From an uncultured Propionibacteriaceae bacterium (lineage in GTDB: Bacteria > Actinomycetota > Actinomycetes > Propionibacteriales > Propionibacteriaceae): a stretch of 19,521 nt of DNA. Below the pieces are notes generated by a model that was not told where the DNA came from, searched no databases, and saw only the letters and a list, made by a program, of their open reading frames with translations. The stretch covers positions 1-19,521 of the forward strand of contig CALLVV010000066.1 of assembly GCA_938012815.1 (NCBI GenBank), in the 5' to 3' direction. Numbering within the stretch: the stretch's first letter is position 1; each line of letters begins with the position of its first letter. Positions 6,474 to 13,490 of the stretch are shown piece by piece. The position numbers and the translations under genes are program-made.

Positions 6474-8177
6474 TCACCGCAGGAACAAGGCCTTGAGGCG
6501 CAGCGACGCCACCCACACCCCGAGTACGGCCAGGACGACGAAGTAGAGGGCGTGACCCGCGGTCAGCCAGCTGACCGCGCCGGCGTTGAGGTCGCGGAGC
6601 ATCTCGATGCCGTGCCACAGCGGCAGGCACTTCACCGCCGCCGCGATCGGGGCCGGGTAGACGTCGACGGGGTAGAAGGTGCCGGAGAACATGAACATCG
6701 GCATCAGCACCAGCGTGATCCAGTCCATCTGCTGGAAGGTGCGGCAGAACGACGTGGCCGCCATCCCCAGGGCCGCGATCCCGAGGGCGATCAGCAGGCA
6801 CGCTGGGATGGCCAGCAGCATCCACCACGACCCGACGAGGCCCAGCAGCGCCGTGACCGCGACGAAGCTGGTGGCATAGATGCCGCCGCGTACCAGGGCG
6901 ACGGTGATCTCGCCCAGCGCCACGTCCAGCGGCCCCAGCGAGGTGCTGAGCATCGTCTCGTAGAGCTTGTCGAACTTCAGTTTCATGAACACGTTCCAGG
7001 TGGCGTCCATGACCGCCCCGTTCAACGCGGAGGTGGCCAGTAGCGCGGGCGCGATCCAGGCGGCGTAACTGGTCCCCGCCTGCACCTGGCCGATGAAGGT
7101 GCCCAGCCCGATTCCCATCGCCAGCAGGTACAGCACCGGTTCGACTGCTCCCGAGGCCATGAGCAGGCCGCTGGCACCCCAGTTCGCCTTCAGGCCCCGG
7201 GCCGTGACGACGGGGAATCTGCCGCTGAACGAGGCCGAGTGGTGTGTCCCGGGCAGCATCGACTGGCCGTCCGGCAGTCCGCCCGGCACCGCAGCCACCG
7301 GTCCCGACGCGACCCGCTTCCTGGTTCGTTCCCGGCGGGGGTGGGGCAGGGCCCCGGTCAGCCGCAGGTGGAAGATTCGCCGGGCGAGCAACAACCCGGC
7401 GACGGTCAGCGCGGTCAGGTAGGCGACGTGCACGAACGGTAGCCACGCCGGCGCGGCCTGCCCGAGGGTCAGGATGCGGGCCAGGTTCACCCCGTGCCAC
7501 AGCGGTGAGATCCAGCCGAGCGGGTGCAGCCAGCCGGGCAGCACGTCGAGGGGGAAATAGGTGCCGGAGAACAGCGTCAACGGCAGCACCACCAGCCGCG
7601 AGAAGATGGAGAACTGGCCGTTCTCGTCGTGTTGGAGGGCCGTCCAGGCCATCACCGGGTTGCCGAACGACCACGCCGTCAAAACCGCCACGGGAAGCAG
7701 GACCAGCACGCTCACGGGGGTGATGGCCCCGAAGACCAGCAGCACCACGATGACAGTGGCGCAGTTGATGAGGTAGCGCACCGTTGCGCCCAGCCAGTGT
7801 CCCTCCGCCAGCTGCGACGGGGTGGTGGGGGTGGAGGCGGCAGCCTGGTACAGCTCGTGCCACTTGAAACTGGAGAACACCCCGAGGGTGTTCTCGTCCT
7901 GGGCTGCGTGCACGGCTGAGGAGAGCAGCATCGCGGGCGCCACGAACTGCAGGAAAGGCACCCCGAGCGCCCCCGGGCTGGCGGCATCCACCACCACGCC
8001 CAGGCCCACCCCCAGCGCCAGCACCGTCAGCAGCGGATCCAGGGTGCCGATGGCGAACAGGCTCACCCACCAGGAGCGCAGCTGCATGATGACGTTGCGG
8101 GCGTGGTGGAGGGCGCCCCAGCGCGCGACCCGTGCGGCTTGGGCGTCGTGATCGACGGGGGAGAGGGTTTCAGTCAA
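6474..8177 (-). CDS. ABC-2 type transporter permease, two fused permease units
   Basis: A 567-aa integral membrane protein made of two tandem ABC-2 permease units, about twice the size of one NodJ/DrrB-type permease (~250-280 aa). Unit 1 spans ~25-275 and unit 2 ~325-567, joined by a basic, Pro-rich cytosolic linker (~276-324). Each unit ends with the same signature: FSGTYFPLDVLP...PLWHGVNLAR in the first and FSGTFYPVDVYP...PLWHGIEMLRDL in the second, so the protein arose by duplication and fusion. With the upstream ATPase it would form a complete exporter, one permease polypeptide per ATPase dimer. The start is TTG at 8175-8177, overlapping the ATPase stop by 8 nt, with GGGGAGG upstream. The substrate is unknown; NodIJ/Drr relatives export lipo-oligosaccharides, glycolipids or drugs. 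Confidence 0.88.
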   Translation of the reverse strand: MTETLSPVDHDAQAARVARWGALHHARNVIMQLRSWWVSLFAIGTLDPLLTVLALGVGLGVVVDAASPGALGVPFLQFVAPAMLLSSAVHAAQDENTLGVFSSFKWHELYQAAASTPTTPSQLAEGHWLGATVRYLINCATVIVVLLVFGAITPVSVLVLLPVAVLTAWSFGNPVMAWTALQHDENGQFSIFSRLVVLPLTLFSGTYFPLDVLPGWLHPLGWISPLWHGVNLARILTLGQAAPAWLPFVHVAYLTALTVAGLLLARRIFHLRLTGALPHPRRERTRKRVASGPVAAVPGGLPDGQSMLPGTHHSASFSGRFPVVTARGLKANWGASGLLMASGAVEPVLYLLAMGIGLGTFIGQVQAGTSYAAWIAPALLATSALNGAVMDATWNVFMKLKFDKLYETMLSTSLGPLDVALGEITVALVRGGIYATSFVAVTALLGLVGSWWMLLAIPACLLIALGIAALGMAATSFCRTFQQMDWITLVLMPMFMFSGTFYPVDVYPAPIAAAVKCLPLWHGIEMLRDLNAGAVSWLTAGHALYFVVLAVLGVWVASLRLKALFLR

Positions 8178-9096
8178 TCAACGACCTCCCCGTCAACCTC
8201 AGGAACACGTCCTCCAGCGAGCATCGCCGCACCAGCGACGAGTTCGGCTCCAGGCCGCGTTCCGTGACGGCGCGCAGCGTGGCCTCGCCGTCGTCGGAGT
8301 AGACCAGGATCCGGTCGGGGAGGGTTTCCATGCGGTTCCCGATGCCTGCGATGCGCTCGGCGGCCCCGGCGTTGCGGGTGGAACCGAAACGCAGCTCCAC
8401 CACCTCGCGGCCGGCGTGTTCCCGCACCAGGTCCGGTGGGCTACCCTCGGCGACGATCACGCCGTGGTCGATGACGATCAGCCGGTCGCAGAGCTGCTCG
8501 GCCTCGTCCATGTGGTGGGTGGTCAGCACCAGCGTGGTGCCCTTCTCCTTCAGCTGGAACAGCCGGTCCCACAGCACGTTGCGGGCCTGCGGGTCCAGGC
8601 CCGTGGTGGGTTCGTCGAGCAGCATGATGCGCGGGTCGGAGACCAGGGCCCGGGAGATCGTGAGGCGGCGTTTCATGCCTCCCGAGAGGTCGTCGACCCG
8701 GGAATCGCGTTTGTCGGTGAGCTGCGCGAACTCGATCAGTTCCTCCGCCTTGGCAGCCAGCCAGCGCTTCGGCAACCCGAAGTAGCGGCCGTAGAAGATG
8801 AGGTTCTCGCGGACCGTGAGCTGGGCGTCGAGGTTGTCGTTCTGCGGCACGACTCCGAGGTGGGCGCGGATCCGCGGTCCCTGTTCGTCGGGATCCATTC
8901 CGAGGATGCGCAGCCGACCGCCGGAGCGGTGCGAGACCCCGGCGATCATGCGCATGGTGGTGGACTTGCCCGCCCCGTTGGGGCCGAGCAGCCCGAAGGA
9001 CGTCCCGGGCTCGACCTCGAAGTCGATGCCGCGCACCGCCTCGAAACTGCCATACGACTTGCGCAGCTCCTGGGCCAGGATCACCGGATCACTCAC
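8170..9096 (-). CDS. ABC transporter ATP-binding protein (NodI/DrrA type)
   Basis: A 308-aa cytosolic ATPase that powers the downstream fused permease. Walker A GPNGAGKST is at ~38-46, the Q-loop glutamine at ~85 (VVPQND), signature LSGGMKRR at 137-144, Walker B IMLLDEPTTGLD at ~157-168 and the H-loop in LTTHHMDEAE. The ~80 residues after the core resemble the C-terminal extension of drug/lipid exporter ATPases, and the end (SLEDVFLRLTGR) is typical of the DrrA/NodI class. The start is GTG at 9094-9096 (VSDPVILAQELRKSYG). A TAGGGT box 8 nt upstream and the lack of a Shine-Dalgarno suggest a leaderless transcript. The stop overlaps the permease start by 8 nt, so the pair is translationally coupled. 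Confidence 0.93.
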   Translation of the reverse strand: MSDPVILAQELRKSYGSFEAVRGIDFEVEPGTSFGLLGPNGAGKSTTMRMIAGVSHRSGGRLRILGMDPDEQGPRIRAHLGVVPQNDNLDAQLTVRENLIFYGRYFGLPKRWLAAKAEELIEFAQLTDKRDSRVDDLSGGMKRRLTISRALVSDPRIMLLDEPTTGLDPQARNVLWDRLFQLKEKGTTLVLTTHHMDEAEQLCDRLIVIDHGVIVAEGSPPDLVREHAGREVVELRFGSTRNAGAAERIAGIGNRMETLPDRILVYSDDGEATLRAVTERGLEPNSSLVRRCSLEDVFLRLTGRSLID

Positions 9097-9104
9097 GGGG
9101 CAAA

Positions 9105-9110
9105 ACCCTA
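9105..9110 (-). promoter_or_regulatory. -10-like element of a probable leaderless promoter for the ABC ATPase gene
   Basis: Minus strand TAGGGTTTTGCCCCGTG: TAGGGT (TANNNT) stands 8 nt before the GTG start. Its first three bases are the TAG stop codon of the upstream two-span protein, so the promoter box is embedded in the end of that gene. Confidence 0.4.
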
Positions 9111-9461
9111 CGCCCACGGCCTGACAAATCCGTTCCCGGAGGGCATCACCGCCAGCCGGACTTGCCCCTGGGGGTGCTGATAGGTGAGCTGGTCCAGCAC
9201 GTCGTCGCCCCAGGCGAGAACGAATCGGCCCTCACCCATGCGAACCTGGCGAACCGGGCTGAGCAGCCACAGGAGCAGGAACAGCGGCGCGAGGGTGGGG
9301 GCCAGCGCCAGCAGGAACAGGAACCGGGAGCCGCCGGTCAGGAGGAGCAGGTAGTTGAAGTTCTGGATGCAGAGAAGTACGACACCGATCAGGTACACCA
9401 TCGAGATCAAGGGGGCCACCCACTTCATCGGGTTGCGAACGCGAAACTTGATGGTTTTCAC
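9108..9461 (-). CDS. Small two-span membrane protein, short paralogue of the next upstream gene
   Basis: A 117-aa protein of unknown function. Two membrane spans are predicted (~13-32 and ~46-67), followed by a ~50-residue soluble tail. The N-terminus (TIKFRVRN then a span with MVYLIGVVLL) and the part after span 2 (SPVRQVRMGEGRFVLAW) align with the 298-aa gene upstream (LTFKIRCRD... SLIYIVAV, and KPVRWLEIDGEEMMLSW). They are therefore paralogues, with this copy lacking the long Ser/Pro linker and most of the C-terminal domain. The start is GTG at 9459-9461, supported by GGAAGGAAGA about 5 nt upstream; longer frames upstream only read through the neighbour. Its TAG stop lies 11 nt before the ABC ATPase start. 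A role with the transporter is possible by position only. Confidence 0.72.
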   Translation of the reverse strand: MKTIKFRVRNPMKWVAPLISMVYLIGVVLLCIQNFNYLLLLTGGSRFLFLLALAPTLAPLFLLLWLLSPVRQVRMGEGRFVLAWGDDVLDQLTYQHPQGQVRLAVMPSGNGFVRPWA

Positions 9462-9509
9462 CGGGTCTTCCTTCCGTCTCGGGCGTTCGACGGGGCCCGG
9501 GACGGCCGT

Positions 9510-9538
9510 AGCGTAGCGCCAAACCTGTGGGATTGCAT
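9510..9538 (-). promoter_or_regulatory. Possible promoter for the 117-aa two-span protein
   Basis: On the minus strand ATGCAA (9533-9538) and TACGCT (9510-9515, TANNNT) are 17 nt apart, ~49 nt upstream of the GTG start, in the 131-nt gap between the paralogues. The -35 match is poor (3 of 6). Confidence 0.25.
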
Positions 9539-9592
9539 CTGCGTGGCCGGAGACGTCCAGCTCACGGTGTTCCTCCCGCCAGGAGCGATTCC

Positions 9593-10489
9593 TCACGCGG
9601 GCGGGAAGTCGATGAAGCGTTCGGTGTGCCGACTTCGCCGGTCGAGCCGGACCTCGGTGCCGTGGAGGAGGTCGCGGATCTGATCGGCCATGCGATCCAC
9701 CTTGGCCTTCATGAACCGGTTGGACATCAGCCACGGTTTCATCCGGATGCGCAGGGTGGCGGTGCGGTCGTAGACCTCCAGGTCGTACCTGTTTTTCCAG
9801 AGCCTCATGTGCGCGATGTCACGGAGCGCCACCTGTCCTTCCACCTGGCCCTTCCAGGACAGCATCATCTCCTCCCCGTCGATCTCCAGCCAGCGAACGG
9901 GTTTGCGTAGGGCCAGCAGTACGGGCAGCGCCATCAGGGCGAGCATCTGGAGGACGGGACTGAGCCAACTCCACGTGGGCCAGCCGTGTCCACCACGGGA
10001 ACCCGTGACATTCGGTGGCGCGGGGGAAGGGGTGCCCGTCGGTGTCGCCAATCCCGGGGTGCTGACCTCCTGCGACGGGGTGTCGCTGGGTTCTTGCGTC
10101 GGGGAGGGTGGCGAGCTGCTGTCGGTTTTCTGCGACGGGATTCTGCCGCTTTCCGTGACCAACGGCGGGAGGGAGGGGACGTAGACGCTGGGGAGGGAAA
10201 AGGTGAAGCGGCTGTTCGTGGGCATGGACGGGAACCTGAAGGTGCTGTGTTTCCCGGTCGGGAAGGACTGGCCTCCCTCCTCGTAGGGGCGGGGGGAGAA
10301 AAAGTAGGACGCGACGAGGAAGGCGATCGCCACCGCCACGATGTAGATCAGGGAGAACAGCAGGTTCTGGCAGCCCAATCCGTCGCGGCAGCGGATCTTG
10401 AACGTCAGCAGCGGCCGTTCCGGCGCGGGCGGCTCCGGCGCCGGGCCGGGTGGTTCCGGTGTCTCGTCGGCCTCAGGCGAGGTTGACAT
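9593..10489 (-). CDS. Two-span membrane protein with Pro-rich N-terminus and Ser/Pro/Thr linker
   Basis: A 298-aa protein of unknown function. It has a Pro/Glu-rich cytosolic N-terminus (~1-27), a membrane span at ~42-62, a long low-complexity external segment rich in Ser, Pro and Thr (~64-168, with PSPTQEPSDTPSQ), a second span at ~176-195, then a ~100-residue cytosolic domain. The latter (KPVRWLEIDGEEMMLSWKG, then VALRDIAHMRLWKN) has the alternating beta pattern of a PH-like domain; that is a guess from pattern. It is paralogous to the 117-aa gene downstream. The start ATG at 10487-10489 lies inside ppa, overlapping it by 17 nt, with no clear Shine-Dalgarno, so translation may depend on ribosomes finishing ppa. 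The stop is at 9593. Confidence 0.75.
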   Translation of the reverse strand: MSTSPEADETPEPPGPAPEPPAPERPLLTFKIRCRDGLGCQNLLFSLIYIVAVAIAFLVASYFFSPRPYEEGGQSFPTGKHSTFRFPSMPTNSRFTFSLPSVYVPSLPPLVTESGRIPSQKTDSSSPPSPTQEPSDTPSQEVSTPGLATPTGTPSPAPPNVTGSRGGHGWPTWSWLSPVLQMLALMALPVLLALRKPVRWLEIDGEEMMLSWKGQVEGQVALRDIAHMRLWKNRYDLEVYDRTATLRIRMKPWLMSNRFMKAKVDRMADQIRDLLHGTEVRLDRRSRHTERFIDFPPA

Positions 10490-11036
10490 GGTGGTGCTCG
10501 AAGGAGGTTCCCTTCGCGCGTTCGATGGAGGCGATGATCTCCTCCTCCGCCTCCTTGCGGCTGGCCCACGTGGCGCCCTCGACGGATTTGCCGGGTTCCA
10601 GGTCCTTGTAGACGCTGAAGAAGTGCTCGATCTCCAGAAGGATGTGCTCGGCCACGGAGTCGAGGTCCTTCAGGTGTCTGCGACGGGTGTCCGCGGTGGG
10701 AACGCACAGCACCTTGTCGTCGCCACCCATCTCGTCGGTCATGCGGAACATCGCGACCGCGTAACACTGGATCAGGCAGCCGGGGAAGGTGGGTTCGGCG
10801 CCGATCACCATGGCGTCGAGGGGGTCGCCGTCGAGACCGAGGGTGCCCTCGATGAAACCGTAGTCGTAGGGGTACTGGGTGGATGTGAACAAGGTGCGGT
10901 CCAAGCGGATGCGACCTGTGAGGTGGTCCATCTCGTACTTGTTCTTGGTGCCCTTCGGGATCTCGACCGTGACATCGAACAGAACGCGGCCCTCGGGGTT
11001 GAAGATCTCGATGCTCTCGATGACGTCGTCGCTCAC
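10473..11036 (-). CDS. ppa: Inorganic pyrophosphatase (family I)
   Basis: A 187-aa cytosolic, Mg-dependent enzyme that hydrolyses pyrophosphate and so drives biosynthetic reactions. The family I signature DGDPLDA is present with metal-binding Asp69, Asp71 and Asp74, plus the substrate residues in EIPKGTKNKYE and DYGFIEGT. Slightly longer than the usual ~165-180 aa because of its C-terminal tail (HHHVNLA). The start chosen is GTG at 11034-11036 (MSDDVIESIEIFNPEG), preceded by TAGGAG at 6-nt spacing; the longer frame adds ~33 residues that look like 5' leader. It is divergent from dacB, the same neighbour relation as M. tuberculosis ppa (Rv3628) and Rv3627c. The stop lies within the start of the downstream membrane gene. 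Confidence 0.95.
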   Translation of the reverse strand: MSDDVIESIEIFNPEGRVLFDVTVEIPKGTKNKYEMDHLTGRIRLDRTLFTSTQYPYDYGFIEGTLGLDGDPLDAMVIGAEPTFPGCLIQCYAVAMFRMTDEMGGDDKVLCVPTADTRRRHLKDLDSVAEHILLEIEHFFSVYKDLEPGKSVEGATWASRKEAEEEIIASIERAKGTSFEHHHVNLA

Positions 11037-11045
11037 TGTCGCTCC

Positions 11046-11051
11046 TATGAT
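11046..11051 (+). promoter_or_regulatory. Possible -10 element (TATGAT) for dacB
   Basis: TATGAT (5 of 6 to consensus) lies in the ppa/dacB divergent gap, ~63 nt upstream of the dacB start. No good -35 at 16-18 nt spacing was seen, so this is tentative. A transcript from here would include the GC hairpin at 11061-11076. Confidence 0.3.
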
Positions 11052-11060
11052 TGATGCGCC

Positions 11061-11076
11061 GCCGCCTGTTGGCGGC
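11061..11076 (+). other. GC-rich hairpin in the ppa/dacB divergent spacer
   Basis: GCCGCC-TGTT-GGCGGC forms a perfect 6-bp stem with a 4-nt loop. It lies between the divergent starts, ~38 nt before the dacB TTG. No T run follows. It could be an operator or an mRNA leader structure. Confidence 0.4.
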
Positions 11077-11100
11077 CAGTGGTCAAGCACTCTACCGGAC

Positions 11101-11106
11101 GAGGAG
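11101..11106 (+). promoter_or_regulatory. Ribosome-binding site that fixes the dacB start at TTG 11114
   Basis: GAGGAG at 11101-11106 stands 7 nt before TTG 11114-11116. The alternative in-frame starts at 11051-11056 have no comparable site and would put an Arg-rich extension before the membrane anchor. Confidence 0.6.
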
Positions 11107-11113
11107 CATCGTT

Positions 11114-12517
11114 TTGTCCTCTCAGAGCATCCCATGGCGACCCGTGATCATGTGGGGGGTGGTCGGGGTGTTGCTGCTGGCCATCTTCGTCGCGGTGGTC
11201 CTTCACGGAGCCGCGTCATCCACGGCGGGGGCTGCGGCTTCCACCGCACCCTCCCCGTCCTCGTCGACGTCGTCCCCGCACCCGATCCCGGCCGGTCCCA
11301 TCTCTGCCGCCCCGGAGGCCGCCCCCGGTAAGCTCCCGGATCGTGCCGTGCTGGAGCAGCGCCTCAACTCCCAGGACGTCACCGCCCTGACCAAGGGCGT
11401 GACGGAGGGGTCGTCGCTGAGCCTCGCCTATCAGGTTCTCGACGTCGAGACCGGTGAGGTGCTCGCCGCCTCGAACGCCGACCAGCCCCTCGTGCCGGCG
11501 TCGAATACGAAACTGCTGACCACCACCGCTTTGCTGTCGGTTTTCAACGGCACCGAGACCTTCGACACCACCGTCGTCTCCCCGGCACCCGGGCAGCTGG
11601 TGCTGGTCGGGGGCGGTGATCCCCTGCTCGCCTCCGCAGCCTCCGGTGATCACCCGGAACGAGCCTCGCTGGAGGACTTGGCCGCGAGGACCGCTGAAAC
11701 GTTGAAGTCGCAGGGTGTGAGCACGGTGACCCTCGGTTACGACGCCTCCCTGTTCCAGGAGTCGTGGGCCACCACATGGCCTTCCAGCTACCGCGACCAG
11801 GTGACCCCGATCTCCGCGCTCTGGGCCGATGAGGGTCGCGACGCCAACCAGGTCCGCTCCACCGATCCCGCGGGCGATGCGGCCCGCATCTTCGCCACCC
11901 AGCTGGCCGCGCAGGGCATCACCGTCGAGGGGGAGCCCGCGGCGGCGACGGGCTCCGGCGAGAAGGTCGCGAAGGTCACCTCACCAGGGGTTCATGCCCT
12001 CGCGGCGGCGGCGATGGAGACGTCCAACAATTCCTACACCGAGGTGCTCGGCATGCAGCTGGCCCGCAAACTGGGCCAGCCCACCACGTTCGCGGGTACG
12101 GCCGCCGCGGTGCAGCAGGAACTCACCGGTCTGGGCCTGTGGCACGAGGGGGCGGTGCTGCACGATGGCTCCGGCCTGACCCGCGAGAATCACGTCACCG
12201 CGTCGATGCTGGCCGGGGCGGTCCGGTACGTGATGACCACCCCCGGGACCTCCGTCGTGCAGGAGGGTTTCCCCGTCGCCGGGGTCTCGGGATCACTCGC
12301 CAACCGCTTCGACGACGAGATCTCCACCGCGGGGCGCGGCATCGTGCGGGCCAAGACCGGCACCTTGTCGCTGGTGTCCACCCTCGCCGGGACCACCGTC
12401 ACGGCCGACGGTCGTGAGGTGGCGCTGGCGTTCATGACCAACGGCTCCACCGACGGTTGGGCCGCCCAGGTGTGGAGTGACCGGGGAGCGGCCATGATCA
12501 CGGGGTGCGGCTGCTGA
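11114..12517 (+). CDS. dacB: D-alanyl-D-alanine carboxypeptidase/endopeptidase, PBP4-type (peptidase S13)
   Basis: A 467-aa membrane-anchored, extracytoplasmic penicillin-binding protein that trims or cuts D-Ala-containing peptides of peptidoglycan. A short basic N-terminus and an uncleaved signal/anchor span (~11-30) are followed by a Ser/Pro-rich tether (~44-72). The active-site triads are all present: SxxK in PASNTKLL (Ser130, Lys133), SNN at 304-306 and KTG at 414-416 (RAKTGTLSLVSTLAG). Length suits the actinobacterial S13 group. The TTG start is chosen for its GAGGAG site. The stop overlaps the next ATG by one base (TGATG). The order ppa | dacB - DUF2342 protease - tilS is the one I recall from M. 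tuberculosis. Confidence 0.93.
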   Translation: MSSQSIPWRPVIMWGVVGVLLLAIFVAVVLHGAASSTAGAAASTAPSPSSSTSSPHPIPAGPISAAPEAAPGKLPDRAVLEQRLNSQDVTALTKGVTEGSSLSLAYQVLDVETGEVLAASNADQPLVPASNTKLLTTTALLSVFNGTETFDTTVVSPAPGQLVLVGGGDPLLASAASGDHPERASLEDLAARTAETLKSQGVSTVTLGYDASLFQESWATTWPSSYRDQVTPISALWADEGRDANQVRSTDPAGDAARIFATQLAAQGITVEGEPAAATGSGEKVAKVTSPGVHALAAAAMETSNNSYTEVLGMQLARKLGQPTTFAGTAAAVQQELTGLGLWHEGAVLHDGSGLTRENHVTASMLAGAVRYVMTTPGTSVVQEGFPVAGVSGSLANRFDDEISTAGRGIVRAKTGTLSLVSTLAGTTVTADGREVALAFMTNGSTDGWAAQVWSDRGAAMITGCGC

Positions 12518-13482
12518 TGCAGCGCCGACCCCACGTCTCCTGGCCGCTGGCGCGGACCGTCGAACGACTCCTCGCCGACCCGGGCCCCGGGATTCCGCGG
12601 CCGGAGGCGGTGCGCGAGGTCGCCGCGCTCAGGTCCGCGGCCCGCAGGGCCGGTGACCTGGCCGTCGAGCACTCGCGGCTGGGCGGCCCGTCCGCCGCGG
12701 AGGTGGTCGTCGTTGATCGTCCCGGATGGTCCAGGCGGGCCTCGGCGATGGCCGACGACCTGCTGGGCCGGTTGCCTCTCAAGAAGCAGCCCACCGGTCC
12801 GCGGCGCACCCTCACCGGGATCGGCTACGGGCTGGTGGCGGGGATCTCCTTCGCGGCGATGGGGCGGGGCCTGCTGGGCCAGTACGACCCCTGGTCGGGG
12901 CGGCTGATGCTGGTGGCCCCGAGCATCGTCGAGGTGCGACGCGGACGCGGCCTCGACGCCGACGATCTGCGGCTGTGGGTGAGCCTCCACGAACAGACCC
13001 ACGCGGTGCAGTTCAACTCCGCGCCCTGGCTGCTCGGTCACGTCGAGGAGCTGATCGCCGCGCTCAGCGTCGACGATCCCTCCCCGACGGAGATGACGGA
13101 AGGGATCCGCGCGGGCCGGGGGGTGACCTCACTGCTGGTCACCGCCGAGGGGCAGCGGCGTCTCGACGCTCTCACCGCCACCATGACCCTCCTGGAAGGC
13201 CACGCCGACCTGGTCGCGGACGCCGCCGGGGCGGTTCATGTGCCCTCGGTGCGCAGGCTGCGCGCGGCCTTCGCCCGGACGGCCGCCGGCACCGGCTGGC
13301 GACGCCTGATACCTGGCCTTGACAAGGGCCTCCAGTACCGCGACGGCCTGGCCTTCTGCCAGCACGTGGGGCTCCGAGCCGGGACGGGGGCGCTGACCGC
13401 CGCCTTCGCGGGACCCGCGAATCTTCCCACCGTGGCGGAGATCACTGACCCCGACGCCTGGCTGCGGCGGGTCCATGGTTGA
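12517..13482 (+). CDS. Zinc-dependent metalloprotease of the DUF2342 family
   Basis: A 321-aa zincin-like protein. The zinc-binding HExxH motif is HEQTH at residues 158-162 in VSLHEQTHAVQFNSAPWLLGH, and a further acidic/His cluster, LLEGHADLVAD (~225-235), fits a third ligand from a downstream helix. The family is conserved in actinobacteria between dacB and tilS (Rv3626c position). Its substrate is unknown to me. No signal peptide is seen; a hydrophobic stretch (~101-116, LTGIGYGLVAGISFAA) may be buried or peripheral. The start is set at ATG 12517, overlapping the dacB stop by one base. A GTG at 12505 would add four residues and is the main alternative. It is in an operon with dacB and tilS. 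Confidence 0.9.
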   Translation: MQRRPHVSWPLARTVERLLADPGPGIPRPEAVREVAALRSAARRAGDLAVEHSRLGGPSAAEVVVVDRPGWSRRASAMADDLLGRLPLKKQPTGPRRTLTGIGYGLVAGISFAAMGRGLLGQYDPWSGRLMLVAPSIVEVRRGRGLDADDLRLWVSLHEQTHAVQFNSAPWLLGHVEELIAALSVDDPSPTEMTEGIRAGRGVTSLLVTAEGQRRLDALTATMTLLEGHADLVADAAGAVHVPSVRRLRAAFARTAAGTGWRRLIPGLDKGLQYRDGLAFCQHVGLRAGTGALTAAFAGPANLPTVAEITDPDAWLRRVHG

Positions 13483-13490
13483 GAGGCACC

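Noticed and set aside
6451..8070. 539-codon minus-strand frame overlapping the fused permease
   Set aside because: Out-of-frame shadow of the permease; the translation is Arg/Gly/Ala-rich without membrane spans or motifs.
11051..11113. Earlier in-frame dacB starts (TTG 11051, ATG 11054)
   Set aside because: No Shine-Dalgarno at proper spacing, and the extension crosses the GC hairpin; TTG 11114 has GAGGAG at 7 nt.
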